Assembly (NCBI GenBank): GCA_030583665.1
Contig: CP129469.1
Span: 1-64,000 of the forward strand
Length of the DNA stretch: 64,000 nucleotides
Direction of reading: 5' to 3'
Origin: Candidatus Jettenia sp. AMX2
GTDB taxonomy: Bacteria > Planctomycetota > Brocadiia > Brocadiales > Brocadiaceae
The translations under genes were made by a program, and so were the position numbers. Shown piece after piece: positions 1-8,771 of this stretch (the first letter of the stretch is position 1; every line of letters starts with the position of its first letter). The notes under the pieces were generated by a model. That model made no database searches. It saw nothing but the letters and a program-made list of their open reading frames with translations, and was not told the origin of the DNA.

Positions 1-1607
1 AGAGCTATGGAAGATTCAAAAAGAGAGATTCAGTATCTGGAGGAAAAAGTTTCTGAAAATTTAGGTTCTGAAATCGGATCGATTTTTGGTACACACCGGA
101 TGGTACTCCAGGACGCACGGTTAAAGAATGAGGTTATTGAGAAGATCAGGAAGACTAATTTTACCCCTGAATTTGCGGTATCCCTTGGCTTTGCGTGTTT
201 ACATCAGAAAATTCCGGGATGTGAATGATGCCTATCTTGCAGAAAAGGGTAAGTGATATATTTGATGTTGAGCGGAGGCTCTTGAAGAATCTATTAGGCG
301 AAAAAAGAGAAGAGTTAAAGAATTTAGCCCAGGAAGTTATCCTTATAGCGCACGACCTTTCCCCTTCTCAAACAGCTTCACTCGATACAGAAAAGGTGAA
401 GGGATTTGCTACCGATGTGGGCGGGAGGACATCCCATTCCGCCATCGTTGCCCGAGCATTAGGAATACCGGCCGTTGTAGGGTTAGGAACAATTACCTCA
501 GATATCTTTGGCGGCGATATGATAATCGTAGACGGCAACAGAGGTCTGGTTATTGCCAGACCTGATGAGGAAACACTTTCAACATACCAGCACAAGGTCA
601 GGAGTATCCATGTCTTTGAGGAAAAACTAGCTATTGAACTGAAAGATCAGCCTTCCACAACAAGCGACGGGAAACATATTTCGATTTACGGGAACATTGA
701 ATTTCCAAAAGAAATTAATGTAAATATCAGGCATGGTGCGGAAGGGGTTGGTCTCTATAGAACAGAATTTCTGTATTTAGGTTCTCCCACCCCTCCTTCA
801 GAAGAAGAGCATTTTGAAGCGTATACTACCGTCATAAGGGAGCTGAATGATAAACCTATCATCATCAGAACGCTTGACCTGGGCGCTGATAAGTTTGATC
901 AGTTTGATGACAGAAAAGAGGGTAATCCCTTCCTGGGATGCCGCTCAATCCGTTATTGTTTTGAGAACCCTAATATATTTAAAATACAGCTCAGGGCAAT
1001 TCTGAGAGCCTCGATCTTTGGCAATATGAAAATTTTATTTCCCCTGATTTCCTCTCTTCAGGAATTGCGGCAGGCAAAACAGATGGTTTGGGATGCGATG
1101 GAAGATCTCGATAAGGAAAAAATACCTTTTAACAAACATATCCAGATGGGAGTCATGCTTGAGGTACCTGCTTCTATAATGATTGCAGATACTCTGGCAA
1201 AAGAATGTGATTTCTTTAGCATTGGCACAAATGATCTTATCCAATATTCTCTGGCTGTCGACAGGAACAATGCACGGGTTGCTTATCTGTATTGTCCGGT
1301 ACATCCTGCAATATTAAGATTTTTAAAAATCGCAATAAATGCCGCCGAAGAACATAATATTCCGATAGGAATATGTGGCGAAATGGGAAGTGAGGTTGAA
1401 TATATTGTACCGCTTATCGGTATGGGGCTGACTCAGTTCAGCGTATCGCCAGCTACCATTATTCCTGAAATAAAGAAAATTGTCCGGTCTATTACTACTG
1501 AAAAGGCGAAAGAAGTTGCTGAAGCGATTTACCATTTTGATGATCCGGAAAAAACAGTAAATTATCTCAGGAATATTGCCATTGAAATCCTGCCAGAAGC
1601 ATTTTGA
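1..1607 (+). pseudogene. ptsI: PTS enzyme I (PEP-protein phosphotransferase), 5'-partial, two apparent frameshifts
   Basis: Enzyme I transfers phosphate from PEP to HPr in the cytoplasm. The gene enters from outside the window. The swivelling domain shows GGRTSHSAIVARALGIPAVV with the active-site His at about 435-437, and the C-terminal barrel shows NPFLGCRSIRY, IGTNDLIQYSLAVDRNN and GICGEMG. The reading frame changes twice. Frame 1 runs to about 195. A frame-2 stretch (about 196-245) encodes RKFRDVNDAYLAEK. Frame 3 takes over at about 247 with RVSDIFDVERRLL. All three pieces match the family in order, so two single-base indels are implied. They may be real mutations or assembly errors. If the frame is intact in the organism this is a normal ptsI. 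The family assignment is certain; the pseudogene status is not. Confidence 0.85.
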
Positions 1608-1773
1608 TGATAAAATATGCTTGACAGCAGGAAATATCATTATTAGAATTTTTCTTAAGTGTTTAATTTTATTATATTTGAATTTGTTGTAAGAGGTTAA
1701 TTGCTTTATTAAAAAAATACGTCTTCGCTTTACTAAGGAAAAAGACATTCATTTTATCTCGCATCATGATCTG

Positions 1774-2331
1774 ATGAAGGTTTTTGAAAGAGCTGTCAGA
1801 AGGGCCGGCATCCCTGTTGCAATGTCAAAAGGTTTTAACCCTCACCCAAAATTATCCATTCCTTTAGCCTTGAGTGTAGGAGTAACCGGAAAAGACGAGA
1901 TTTTTGAACTGGAATTGATCAGACCGATACCGCCAGAGGTGCTCACTGAAAATCTGGGGAAGCAATTACCCAAGGAGATTCAAATCCTCTCCTCTGAAAT
2001 CCTGCCGGATTCCGGAAAGGATGTTGTTCGGAGTATCGTATATGAAGTTATTTTCAGTAACACTGATTTCTTAAAGACACTAAAGATCGATGAGTTTTTA
2101 CAAAAAACATCCATTCTTGTGGATAGGACAAAGGATGGTTGCCGGAAATTATTTAATATCCGGCCATCTATCGAAGATATTCAGGTAAGACACAACCGCT
2201 TGGTTCTTATGATAAGGATAATGCCAGATGGTATGGCAAGACCAGATGAAATACTTTGTGCCTTAAGTGTTTCAAGAGAAAACGAGTTCTTTGAAATTAT
2301 CAGAACAAAAGTTAACCTTTCTTCTGCCTGA
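1774..2331 (+). CDS. DUF2344 / TIGR03936-type radical SAM-associated protein
   Basis: This is the DUF2344 partner of a radical SAM protein that often precedes rng and rplU. Its role is unproven; a part in tRNA or ribosome modification is only suggested by its neighbours. The motif SKGFNPHPKLSIPLALSVGV is typical of the family. The first standard start codon is at 1774, but the conserved N-terminal residues (KKIRLRFTKEKDIHFISHHD) are encoded in frame from about 1711. The next upstream stop is at 1690, and no ATG, GTG or TTG lies between. A purine-rich AAGAGG at 1691-1696 precedes ATT at 1708, so a rare ATT start or a lost start codon is possible. The stop at 2331 is followed immediately by rng. 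Confidence 0.75.
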   Translation: MKVFERAVRRAGIPVAMSKGFNPHPKLSIPLALSVGVTGKDEIFELELIRPIPPEVLTENLGKQLPKEIQILSSEILPDSGKDVVRSIVYEVIFSNTDFLKTLKIDEFLQKTSILVDRTKDGCRKLFNIRPSIEDIQVRHNRLVLMIRIMPDGMARPDEILCALSVSRENEFFEIIRTKVNLSSA

Positions 2332-2349
2332 ATGACTGAGGGAAAAACC

Positions 2350-3873
2350 ATGGACAAGAGGATGCTTATTAATGCAGTAGAACCGGAGGAATGCCGTATT
2401 GCAATCCTGGAAAATAATGTTCTGGAAGAACTTTACATTGAACGAAGTTCACGTGAACAAATTGCCGGAAATATCTATAAAGGAAAAGTGGTTAATATCG
2501 AATCGAGCATCGAGGCGGCATTTGTTGATATCGGGCTTAAAAGAAACGGGTTTCTTCATGTATCAGATATTTTACCTCCTACCGGAGAAGGAGAGCAGAT
2601 TGTAGAGGCAGATACCGCAGGTAAAATTCGCCATGCACATCATTATAAAATAAGAGACCTTCTCCATCAGGGCCAGGAGATACTGGTTCAGGTGACGAAA
2701 GAAGGCATTGGTACTAAAGGACCGAGCTTAACGGCCTATATAAGTTTGCCGGGAAGGTATTTGGTTTTGATGCCGGGCATTGCACGGTATGGAGTCTCAA
2801 GGAAAATTGCTGATGATGAAGAAAGGCAACGATTGAAAAAGATACTTGCCAATCTGCATCCTCCGCCTAAAGTTGGTTTCATTATTCGTACTGCCGGAGA
2901 AAATCAGACAAAAAAAGAAATCCATAAGGATTTTCATTATCTTTTAAGACTCTGGAAAAATATTGAAAAACGGGCAAAAAATATCAGCGCGCCTGCAGTT
3001 ATCTACCAGGAAAGTGATCTGGTTATCCGTGCCATAAGAGATATATTTTCGGCTAATATACAGGAAATTATTGTGGATTCTGAGCCTGTTTACGAGAGAA
3101 CAAGAGATTTTCTTCGTATTATTATGCCAAAATACGAAAAAATTCTTACTTATTATACAGAGGATAAACCATTATTCCATAAATATGCAATTGAGAAAGA
3201 AATCGAAAGCATTAATAGCAGAAAAATACCGTTGCCAAAGGGAGGTTCAATTGTAATTGAACAGACAGAAGCACTTGTTGCAATAGATGTTAACAGCGGG
3301 AGGTTTAAGGAGGAAAACGACCCGGAAGAGACAGCGTTTAAAACAAATATGAAGGCTGCCAAAGAAGTCGCACGGCAAATACGCTTAAGAGACCTTGGTG
3401 GCGTAATTGTCATAGATTTCATCGATATGCGGGAGGAAGAACATATCCATGCGATAGAAAAGGCACTTGCTGATGCCCTGAAAAGAGACAAAGCCAGGAC
3501 AAAAATGCTAAAAATGTCAAAATTCTGCACCATTGAACTTACCCGTCAAAGGATACGATACAGTCTTCGTGACGTTCTTTTTGAAGAATGTAAATTCTGT
3601 AAGGGAACCGGATACACCAAAACTGTCGAAAGCCTGTGTTTAAGCGTTATGAGAGATCTTAAATTTGCTATTCATTCGCCACAGATTGTTAAGATTGAGA
3701 TTTTTGTAAGTCCTGAGGTAGCTAATTATTTACAAAATCAGAAAAGAAAGCAAATGCTGGAAATAGAAGAATCTTCGAGCAAGAAGATAAATATCTTTAG
3801 TACGAATGATCATGAATATGGTAAAATAAATATTAAATATTTGAATCAAAAAGACGAACCTGTTACTCTTTAA
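2350..3873 (+). CDS. rng: Ribonuclease G/E
   Basis: This is an endoribonuclease of the RNase E/G family that processes rRNA and mRNA in the cytoplasm. It has an N-terminal S1 domain (roughly residues 35-120) and the catalytic DNase I-like fold with AIDVNSGRF and VIDFIDMREEEH, which contain the two metal-binding Asp residues. A CKFCKGTG zinc-link cysteine pair follows. At about 507 residues it lacks the long RNase E scaffold tail, so it is the short RNase G type. I chose ATG 2350 because GAGGG sits 8 bases upstream and the protein then begins MDKRMLINAVEP like the family. An ATG at 2332 directly follows the previous stop. The gene belongs to the run ending in rplU-rpmA-obg. Confidence 0.93.
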   Translation: MDKRMLINAVEPEECRIAILENNVLEELYIERSSREQIAGNIYKGKVVNIESSIEAAFVDIGLKRNGFLHVSDILPPTGEGEQIVEADTAGKIRHAHHYKIRDLLHQGQEILVQVTKEGIGTKGPSLTAYISLPGRYLVLMPGIARYGVSRKIADDEERQRLKKILANLHPPPKVGFIIRTAGENQTKKEIHKDFHYLLRLWKNIEKRAKNISAPAVIYQESDLVIRAIRDIFSANIQEIIVDSEPVYERTRDFLRIIMPKYEKILTYYTEDKPLFHKYAIEKEIESINSRKIPLPKGGSIVIEQTEALVAIDVNSGRFKEENDPEETAFKTNMKAAKEVARQIRLRDLGGVIVIDFIDMREEEHIHAIEKALADALKRDKARTKMLKMSKFCTIELTRQRIRYSLRDVLFEECKFCKGTGYTKTVESLCLSVMRDLKFAIHSPQIVKIEIFVSPEVANYLQNQKRKQMLEIEESSSKKINIFSTNDHEYGKINIKYLNQKDEPVTL

Positions 3874-3961
3874 CATTCGTAAATGAGTTAAGAGATACTG
3901 TGTATGTCAGATAAATTCGGCAAGTTTATAAAAAAATCCTACAAAAAGGAGGAAAATAATA

Positions 3962-4282
3962 GTGTACGCAATAATAAAAGACAGGGGCAAACAATATAAG
4001 GTCAGGGTTGGTGAACGGCATCTTATTGACCTGAAAGCAAATGCGGAAATTGGCGAGACTCTGGAATTTAGCGATGTGCTGGTTTGTTCCGATGAAAAAA
4101 ACAGCGCAACCTTTGGAATTTCAAATAATAAAAATGCAAAGGTTATTGCAGAAGTTGAAGGTATAAAAAAGGGTATTAAGTCCATGACAATAAAATTCCG
4201 CAGAAGGAAAGAGTCCATGAGCAGAAGGGGACACCGGGAGAAATATACCCAAATAAAGGTCAGGGAAATCGTTTCGTGTTAA
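3962..4282 (+). CDS. rplU: 50S ribosomal protein L21
   Basis: L21 is a primary 23S rRNA-binding protein of the large subunit. The 106-residue product begins MYAIIKDRGKQYKV and has the basic loop FRRRKESMSRRGHRE typical of L21. It starts with GTG at 3962, preceded by a very good AAAGGAGG Shine-Dalgarno sequence about 9 bases upstream. It lies between rng and rpmA, the usual order, and is probably co-transcribed with both. Confidence 0.95.
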   Translation: MYAIIKDRGKQYKVRVGERHLIDLKANAEIGETLEFSDVLVCSDEKNSATFGISNNKNAKVIAEVEGIKKGIKSMTIKFRRRKESMSRRGHREKYTQIKVREIVSC

Positions 4283-4314
4283 GGTTTATGTGTTTTTAAC
4301 GGGAGATTACAACT

Positions 4315-4569
4315 ATGGCACATAAAAAAGGACAAGGCTCTTCAAAAAATGGAAGAGATAGTAACCCCCAAATGAGAGGGGTGAAAAGATATGGTGGTCA
4401 ATTCGTAAAAACAGGTTCTGTAATCGTACGCCAGTGCGGTACAAAATTTAGGCCAGGACAAAATGTTGGTATTGGAAAGGATGATACACTCTTTTCTTTA
4501 ATTGATGGGGTGGTAAAGTTTGAGACCAGGCGCCGGGTTAGCGTTTATACCACAACAACTGCCGGTTAA
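4315..4569 (+). CDS. rpmA: 50S ribosomal protein L27
   Basis: L27 reaches the peptidyl transferase centre with its N terminus. The 84-residue product begins [19 protein letters not shown] and contains [14 protein letters not shown], both diagnostic. It begins directly with MAHKKG, so no cleavable N-terminal extension of the Firmicutes type is present. It lies 32 bases after rplU, with GGGAG upstream of the ATG. Confidence 0.96.
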   Translation: MAHKKGQGSSKNGRDSNPQMRGVKRYGGQFVKTGSVIVRQCGTKFRPGQNVGIGKDDTLFSLIDGVVKFETRRRVSVYTTTTAG

Positions 4570-4585
4570 TGGTAACCTCAAATCA

Positions 4586-4618
4586 GCGCCAAGGAAAGAG
4601 ATTGCCTTGTTTTGGCGC
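4586..4618 (+). terminator. Inverted repeat after rpmA, possible terminator or processing hairpin
   Basis: GCGCCAA (4586-4592) pairs with TTGGCGC (4612-4618), and AAGG/CCTT can pair inside. No T-run follows, so an intrinsic terminator is uncertain. It marks the break between the ribosomal protein genes and obg. The following 4630-4672 resembles the scattered GAGGAGCNAAGC...GAAGCAATC repeat found elsewhere in the window. Confidence 0.35.
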
Positions 4619-4770
4619 CTGTGATGATATTTCTCAACGGTCATCGGGAGGAGCAAAGCGGCGAAGCAATCTTAGTACCATCAGGAGCATGGTGTCTTAT
4701 AGAAGAATTTAGGAGTATCTTCTCTTATTATTCGTTTTAGGCGGTTATATCCCGAACGGTGACTGAGTAA

Positions 4771-5781
4771 GTGTTTGTTGATGAAGCTATTATATATGTT
4801 AAAGGAGGCGACGGAGGGAATGGGTGTGTGAGTTTCCGGAGAGAAAAATATATTCCACACGGAGGGCCGGACGGCGGTGACGGCGGCAAAGGCGGTGATG
4901 TTGTACTGTATGTTGATGGTAAGATAGATACACTGCTCGATATTTCCTCGCGGGTCAAATATAGAGCTGGAAATGGTGCACACGGGAAAGGGAATACACG
5001 GGACGGTAAATATGGTAAGGACCTCATTGTCCGCGTGCCTAGAGGGACCGTGGTAATTGACAAAGAAAGCGGCCGTATTTTAAAAGATATGGAAACTGCG
5101 GGCGAAAGTATAGTTATTGCGCGGGGAGGAAAAGGTGGAAGAGGAAACAAACATTTCGCCACTTCCACGAATCAAGTCCCGAGATATGCAGAAAAAGGAC
5201 AGCCCGGTGAAGAGCGATGGTTGATCCTACAATTAAAGTTATTGGCTGATGTAGGTCTCATCGGAATGCCTAACGCGGGGAAATCGACGTTGCTTTCCCG
5301 TTTATCTGCTGCAAGACCAAAGATTGCAGCTTATCCTTTTACAACCCTCCAGCCACAGTTGGGGATCGTCGAGCTTGAGAATTTCAGGAGATTTGTTATG
5401 GCAGATATTCCCGGCCTCATTGAAGGCGCGCATAAGGGCGTGGGGCTGGGGGATGAATTTTTAAAGCACATTGAACGTACGAAATTGCTGGTCCATCTCC
5501 TGGATGTGTCTCCGTCTGCAATGGTAGATGCGGCAGATGCATATCGTACTGTCCGCAATGAATTGGAACAATTCAATCCACAACTTGCTGAAAAGAGAGA
5601 AATTGTTGTTGCAAACAAAATCGATCTCATGGAGACGGAAACCTGGAGTGAACGTATTCTGGCTCTGGAAAAGAAGATCGCCAAACCTGTTTGTCCTGTT
5701 TCGATGGTTACCGGTAAAAACCTGGAAACACTTTTAAAATTGATTGCAAGCGCCCTCGATGGAATTCAGTCCGGAGAGTGA
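4771..5781 (+). CDS. obg: GTPase Obg/CgtA
   Basis: Obg is a GTPase that acts in 50S subunit maturation and stress response. The glycine-rich N-terminal Obg fold (residues 1-157) shows VKGGDGGNGCVSFRREKYIP and the repeated GGDGGKGGDV. The G domain has GMPNAGKST (G1), DIPGLIEGA (G3), NKID (G4) and SMVTGKN (G5). At 336 residues it is the short form without the C-terminal OCT domain. The start is GTG at 4771, giving MFVDEAIIYVKGG, the usual Obg N terminus. It sits downstream of rplU-rpmA in the classic order and 12 bases before coaX. Confidence 0.94.
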   Translation: MFVDEAIIYVKGGDGGNGCVSFRREKYIPHGGPDGGDGGKGGDVVLYVDGKIDTLLDISSRVKYRAGNGAHGKGNTRDGKYGKDLIVRVPRGTVVIDKESGRILKDMETAGESIVIARGGKGGRGNKHFATSTNQVPRYAEKGQPGEERWLILQLKLLADVGLIGMPNAGKSTLLSRLSAARPKIAAYPFTTLQPQLGIVELENFRRFVMADIPGLIEGAHKGVGLGDEFLKHIERTKLLVHLLDVSPSAMVDAADAYRTVRNELEQFNPQLAEKREIVVANKIDLMETETWSERILALEKKIAKPVCPVSMVTGKNLETLLKLIASALDGIQSGE

Positions 5782-5793
5782 GCAAAATATACC

Positions 5794-6570
5794 ATGCTTT
5801 TAGCAATCGATATAGGTAATACAAACGTCCACACCGGAATATTTGTGGGAGATGTCTTACAGTTTGCCCGTTCTTTCAGATGCGAATTTGACGGTGTATT
5901 TCAGGCTAATTTTATCAAATTTCTCAATTCGATTCTTCCTGCCCGTCTGAAGGCTGTTGTACTCTCCTCTGTTAATCCGGAAACGGAAACCTTGATTGTT
6001 GAATGTGTTGAAAGATGCTTTCATATGAAACCCTGCTGCATAGGGAAAGATATGCCTGTTCCTATTCCGGTGGTTACAGATCATCCTGAAAAGGTGGGTA
6101 GCGACCGGCTGGCAAATGCAGTTGCAGCTTTTGAACGAACAAAGGGATGGGCAATTATTGTTGATGCGGGTACTGCAATCACAATTGATGTAATAGATGA
6201 TAAAGGGGCTTTCCTTGGAGGAACTATTGCGCCCGGTGTGGCATTGTCTTCAAAAGCGCTCCATCAGTATACTGCGTTTCTGCCGGACATATTCATTCAT
6301 AAGCCAAAAAATATCATAGGAAAAAACACAGAAGAGGCTATAAGTTCCGGTATCTATTGGGGAACGGTCGGAATGGTAGAAAATATTCTAAGCATGCTTT
6401 GTGATGAAATAAACTGTAAACCAGCAATACTTGCAACCGGAGGGGATGCAACTATGTTACAGCAGGAGATACCTTTCATCACTGAGGTAATCCCTGAACT
6501 GACCCTCGAAGGAATAATGATTACTTATAAAATTCATTCTCTGCCAAATAAACAACTTAGCCCCTTTTGA
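5794..6570 (+). CDS. coaX: Type III pantothenate kinase
   Basis: CoaX phosphorylates pantothenate, the first step of coenzyme A synthesis. It has the ASKHA-fold phosphate motif DIGNTN at residues 5-10, the VGSDRLANAVAAF segment with the catalytic Asp, and DAGTAITIDVID followed by FLGGTIAPG. At 258 residues it has normal length. It lies close behind obg. Its end overlaps the 3' end of the convergent TPR gene by 14 bases. Confidence 0.92.
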   Translation: MLLAIDIGNTNVHTGIFVGDVLQFARSFRCEFDGVFQANFIKFLNSILPARLKAVVLSSVNPETETLIVECVERCFHMKPCCIGKDMPVPIPVVTDHPEKVGSDRLANAVAAFERTKGWAIIVDAGTAITIDVIDDKGAFLGGTIAPGVALSSKALHQYTAFLPDIFIHKPKNIIGKNTEEAISSGIYWGTVGMVENILSMLCDEINCKPAILATGGDATMLQQEIPFITEVIPELTLEGIMITYKIHSLPNKQLSPF

Positions 6571-6997
6571 TTTTTTCAATCAACTTCTTATATCTGATGT
6601 CCCCTCTCAAGAGAGCCAAATCTTTATCATGCGTTAAATGGTAAATATCCTTATAGCCAAGCACAACTGCTTTTTCCAATGCCTCGAATGCAGCACCAGT
6701 ATCCTTGATTAGTGCATAACTGCAGGCGAGGTTATAATGCACGTTTGGATCTTCCGGGTGAAGACGGCAGAGTTTCTTGTCTATCAGAAGGCCTTTTTCA
6801 TACAACCCCCTGGCTGTATATGCGTTTCCTAAATACATGAGGCAATCAATATAATTAGGATTCTGTTCAAGAATACCCTCAAGAAACCAAATAATAAATT
6901 CATCACCCTCTCTTCCGAATTCCGGGGACTTAAGAACAAATTCATAATGTGGCAAGGTAATGGAACTAAAAAATCTGTTGCTTGCTTCTGTTTTCAT
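6557..6997 (-). CDS. Small tetratricopeptide-repeat protein
   Basis: This is a 146-residue soluble protein with two to three TPR-like units (for example YIDCLMYLGNAYTARGLYEK and DPNVHYNLACSYALIKDTGA). A conserved-looking tail, DKDLALLRGDIRYKKL, resembles the terminal helix of TPR proteins that end with an expected-range phrase. TPR proteins mediate protein contacts; the partner is unknown. The ATG at 6997 has AAGGA about 6 bases upstream on the minus strand. It is transcribed convergently to coaX. Confidence 0.7.
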   Translation of the reverse strand: MKTEASNRFFSSITLPHYEFVLKSPEFGREGDEFIIWFLEGILEQNPNYIDCLMYLGNAYTARGLYEKGLLIDKKLCRLHPEDPNVHYNLACSYALIKDTGAAFEALEKAVVLGYKDIYHLTHDKDLALLRGDIRYKKLIEKIKRG

Positions 6998-7264
6998 TTT
7001 TTCCTTCTTAAAAAAGTGTTTATTGTTTTAATATAGAGCGATTTCAAAACAAAATGCCATTATTTTAGTATAGCGGAATTTCCAGGAAAACAGAGGATTT
7101 CTAAAGGCGCAAAAAGTGATATTTTGTTTTTACAGAACTATACGTTATATTGTATCATTGCCGTTTGACTTAAAATATATTTCTAAAATATCAATTTGTC
7201 AAGTTTTAGTATAGATTTTATTAAATAAACCAATGCGTCCTGACGTTATCACCGGAGATTTATT

Positions 7265-8066
7265 ATGATAGTAAGTAAGTATCCCCGCATAAAGACCAAA
7301 CTCCCTGGCCCTCATGCAACGCAGTACCTGGAGAAGGAAAAAATATTTGTTTCACCGTCTTCAACAAAAAGTTATCCACCTGAAGATGTGGCAGCAATTT
7401 TTGTTGAGATTATTCAGGGAGAGGGTGGATACATTGTACCTCCGGAAGGATTTCATAGGGCTTTGTATCAATTAACGCGGGATTATGATATTCTTTATGT
7501 TACAGACGAAGTACAATCTGGCATGGGGAGGACAGGAAAAATGTTTGCATGCGGGCATTTCGACATTGTGCCGGATATTATTACTCTGGCAAAAGGTATT
7601 GCATCGGGGCTTCCCTTGTCCGCGACGGTTGCGTCAGAAGAGTTAATGGACTGGGCATCCGGCAGCCATGCGAGTACATTCGGAGGCAACCCTGTCAGTT
7701 GCCAGGCTGCGCTTGCGACTAATTAAGCTTTTGGAAGACGGTTTGATTGAGAATGCTGCCTCCCAGGGCGCTTATCTGATGCATGAATTAAAGAAATTAG
7801 AGAAAACGTATCCTATCATAGGGGATGTGAGGGGACTGGGGTTGATGCTTGCTGTTGAATTGGTAAAAGACAAAGAGACCAAAGACTATGCGGTTGAAGA
7901 ACGGGACAATATTATACAAAAGGCATTTCAGAAAGGCCTTTTACTCCTGGGATGCGGCCGTAGTGCAATTCGTTTTTGTCCTCCGTTAATTCTTTCAAAA
8001 AATGATGCCGATACTGCTGTAGCAATATTCGATGAATGTCTTAAAGAACTATTCCAGGGGAAATAA
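7265..8066 (+). pseudogene. Class III (acetylornithine/4-aminobutyrate-type) aminotransferase, internal deletion plus frameshift
   Basis: The product matches PLP class III aminotransferases but is broken twice. Residues 1-38 (MIVSKYPRIKTKLPGPHATQ...) correspond to the usual N terminus. The next residues, PEDVAAIFVEIIQGEGGYIVPP, belong near position 205 of a full protein, so roughly 165 residues, including the phosphate-binding loop, are missing. Near 7721 the frame shifts by one base: QAALAT is followed by a stop in the first frame, while IKLLEDGLIENAASQGAYLM continues in the other to 8066. The PLP-lysine motif TLAKGIASGLPLSAT survives. A GGAG lies before the ATG at 7265. The enzyme cannot be functional as read. 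Confidence 0.85.
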
Positions 8067-8083
8067 AAGGTATTTGATAAAAT

Positions 8084-8770
8084 ATGCCAAAGGAAAAAAT
8101 TCTTGTTGTAGATGACGAACAGGACCTTGTGAAGTTAATACGATATCATCTTGAAAAAGATGGTTATAAGGTGATAACTGCCTTTGACGGTGAGAACGCA
8201 TTGTTTTTAGCGAGGAGAGAAAAGCCGGAGCTTATCATATTGGATCTTATGCTGCCGGGGATAGATGGTTTTGAAGTGTGCAGAAAATTGAAGGCAAATC
8301 AGGAACTGGCGAACAGTGCCATTGTAATGCTGACAGCAAAAGGCGAGAAAGACGATATAACGGTAGGCTTGAAACTGGGTGCTGATGATTATGTAACAAA
8401 ACCCTTTAGCCCAAAAGAGCTTATTGCACGTGTTGAAGCGGTTCTCAGGAGAACGAAGACTTCCCAGTCTGTAACGGACTATATTGAAATAGACGGCCTT
8501 TCAATTGATTTGTATAAACATGAAGTGACCATTGAGGGAGAAACTGTTTTGTTAACGCTTGCGGAATTCAAAATACTTCACCAGCTAGCCAGCAAACCCG
8601 GACGGGTGTTTACCAGAGACCAACTAATTGATGCGGTATCCGGACCTGAAACGTCCGTGATTGACCGGACAATTGATGTACATATAGCATCACTGAGAAA
8701 AAAGCTAAAAACGTTTGCAGGTTCTATCATTACCATACGGGGGATAGGATATAAATTCAAAGAGCTGTAG
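8084..8770 (+). CDS. OmpR/PhoB-type response regulator
   Basis: This is a 228-residue two-component regulator. The receiver domain (residues 1-120) contains VDDEQD, the phospho-acceptor Asp in LIILDLMLPGIDG, and the KPFSPKEL lysine. The C-terminal winged helix (about 130-225) shows LTLAEFKILHQLASKPGRVF and RTIDVHIASLRKKL, the PhoB/OmpR DNA-binding signature. The sensor kinase gene starts 2 bases after its stop, so the two are translationally linked. Phosphate sensing, as in PhoB/PhoR, is plausible from the kinase architecture but no pho box or pst genes are present here. Confidence 0.9.
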   Translation: MPKEKILVVDDEQDLVKLIRYHLEKDGYKVITAFDGENALFLARREKPELIILDLMLPGIDGFEVCRKLKANQELANSAIVMLTAKGEKDDITVGLKLGADDYVTKPFSPKELIARVEAVLRRTKTSQSVTDYIEIDGLSIDLYKHEVTIEGETVLLTLAEFKILHQLASKPGRVFTRDQLIDAVSGPETSVIDRTIDVHIASLRKKLKTFAGSIITIRGIGYKFKEL

Positions 8771-8771
8771 G

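Noticed and set aside
1-260. Programmed ribosomal frameshifting in ptsI
   Set aside because: Two shifts in the same direction within 50 bases without a slippery heptamer or downstream structure; indels are simpler.
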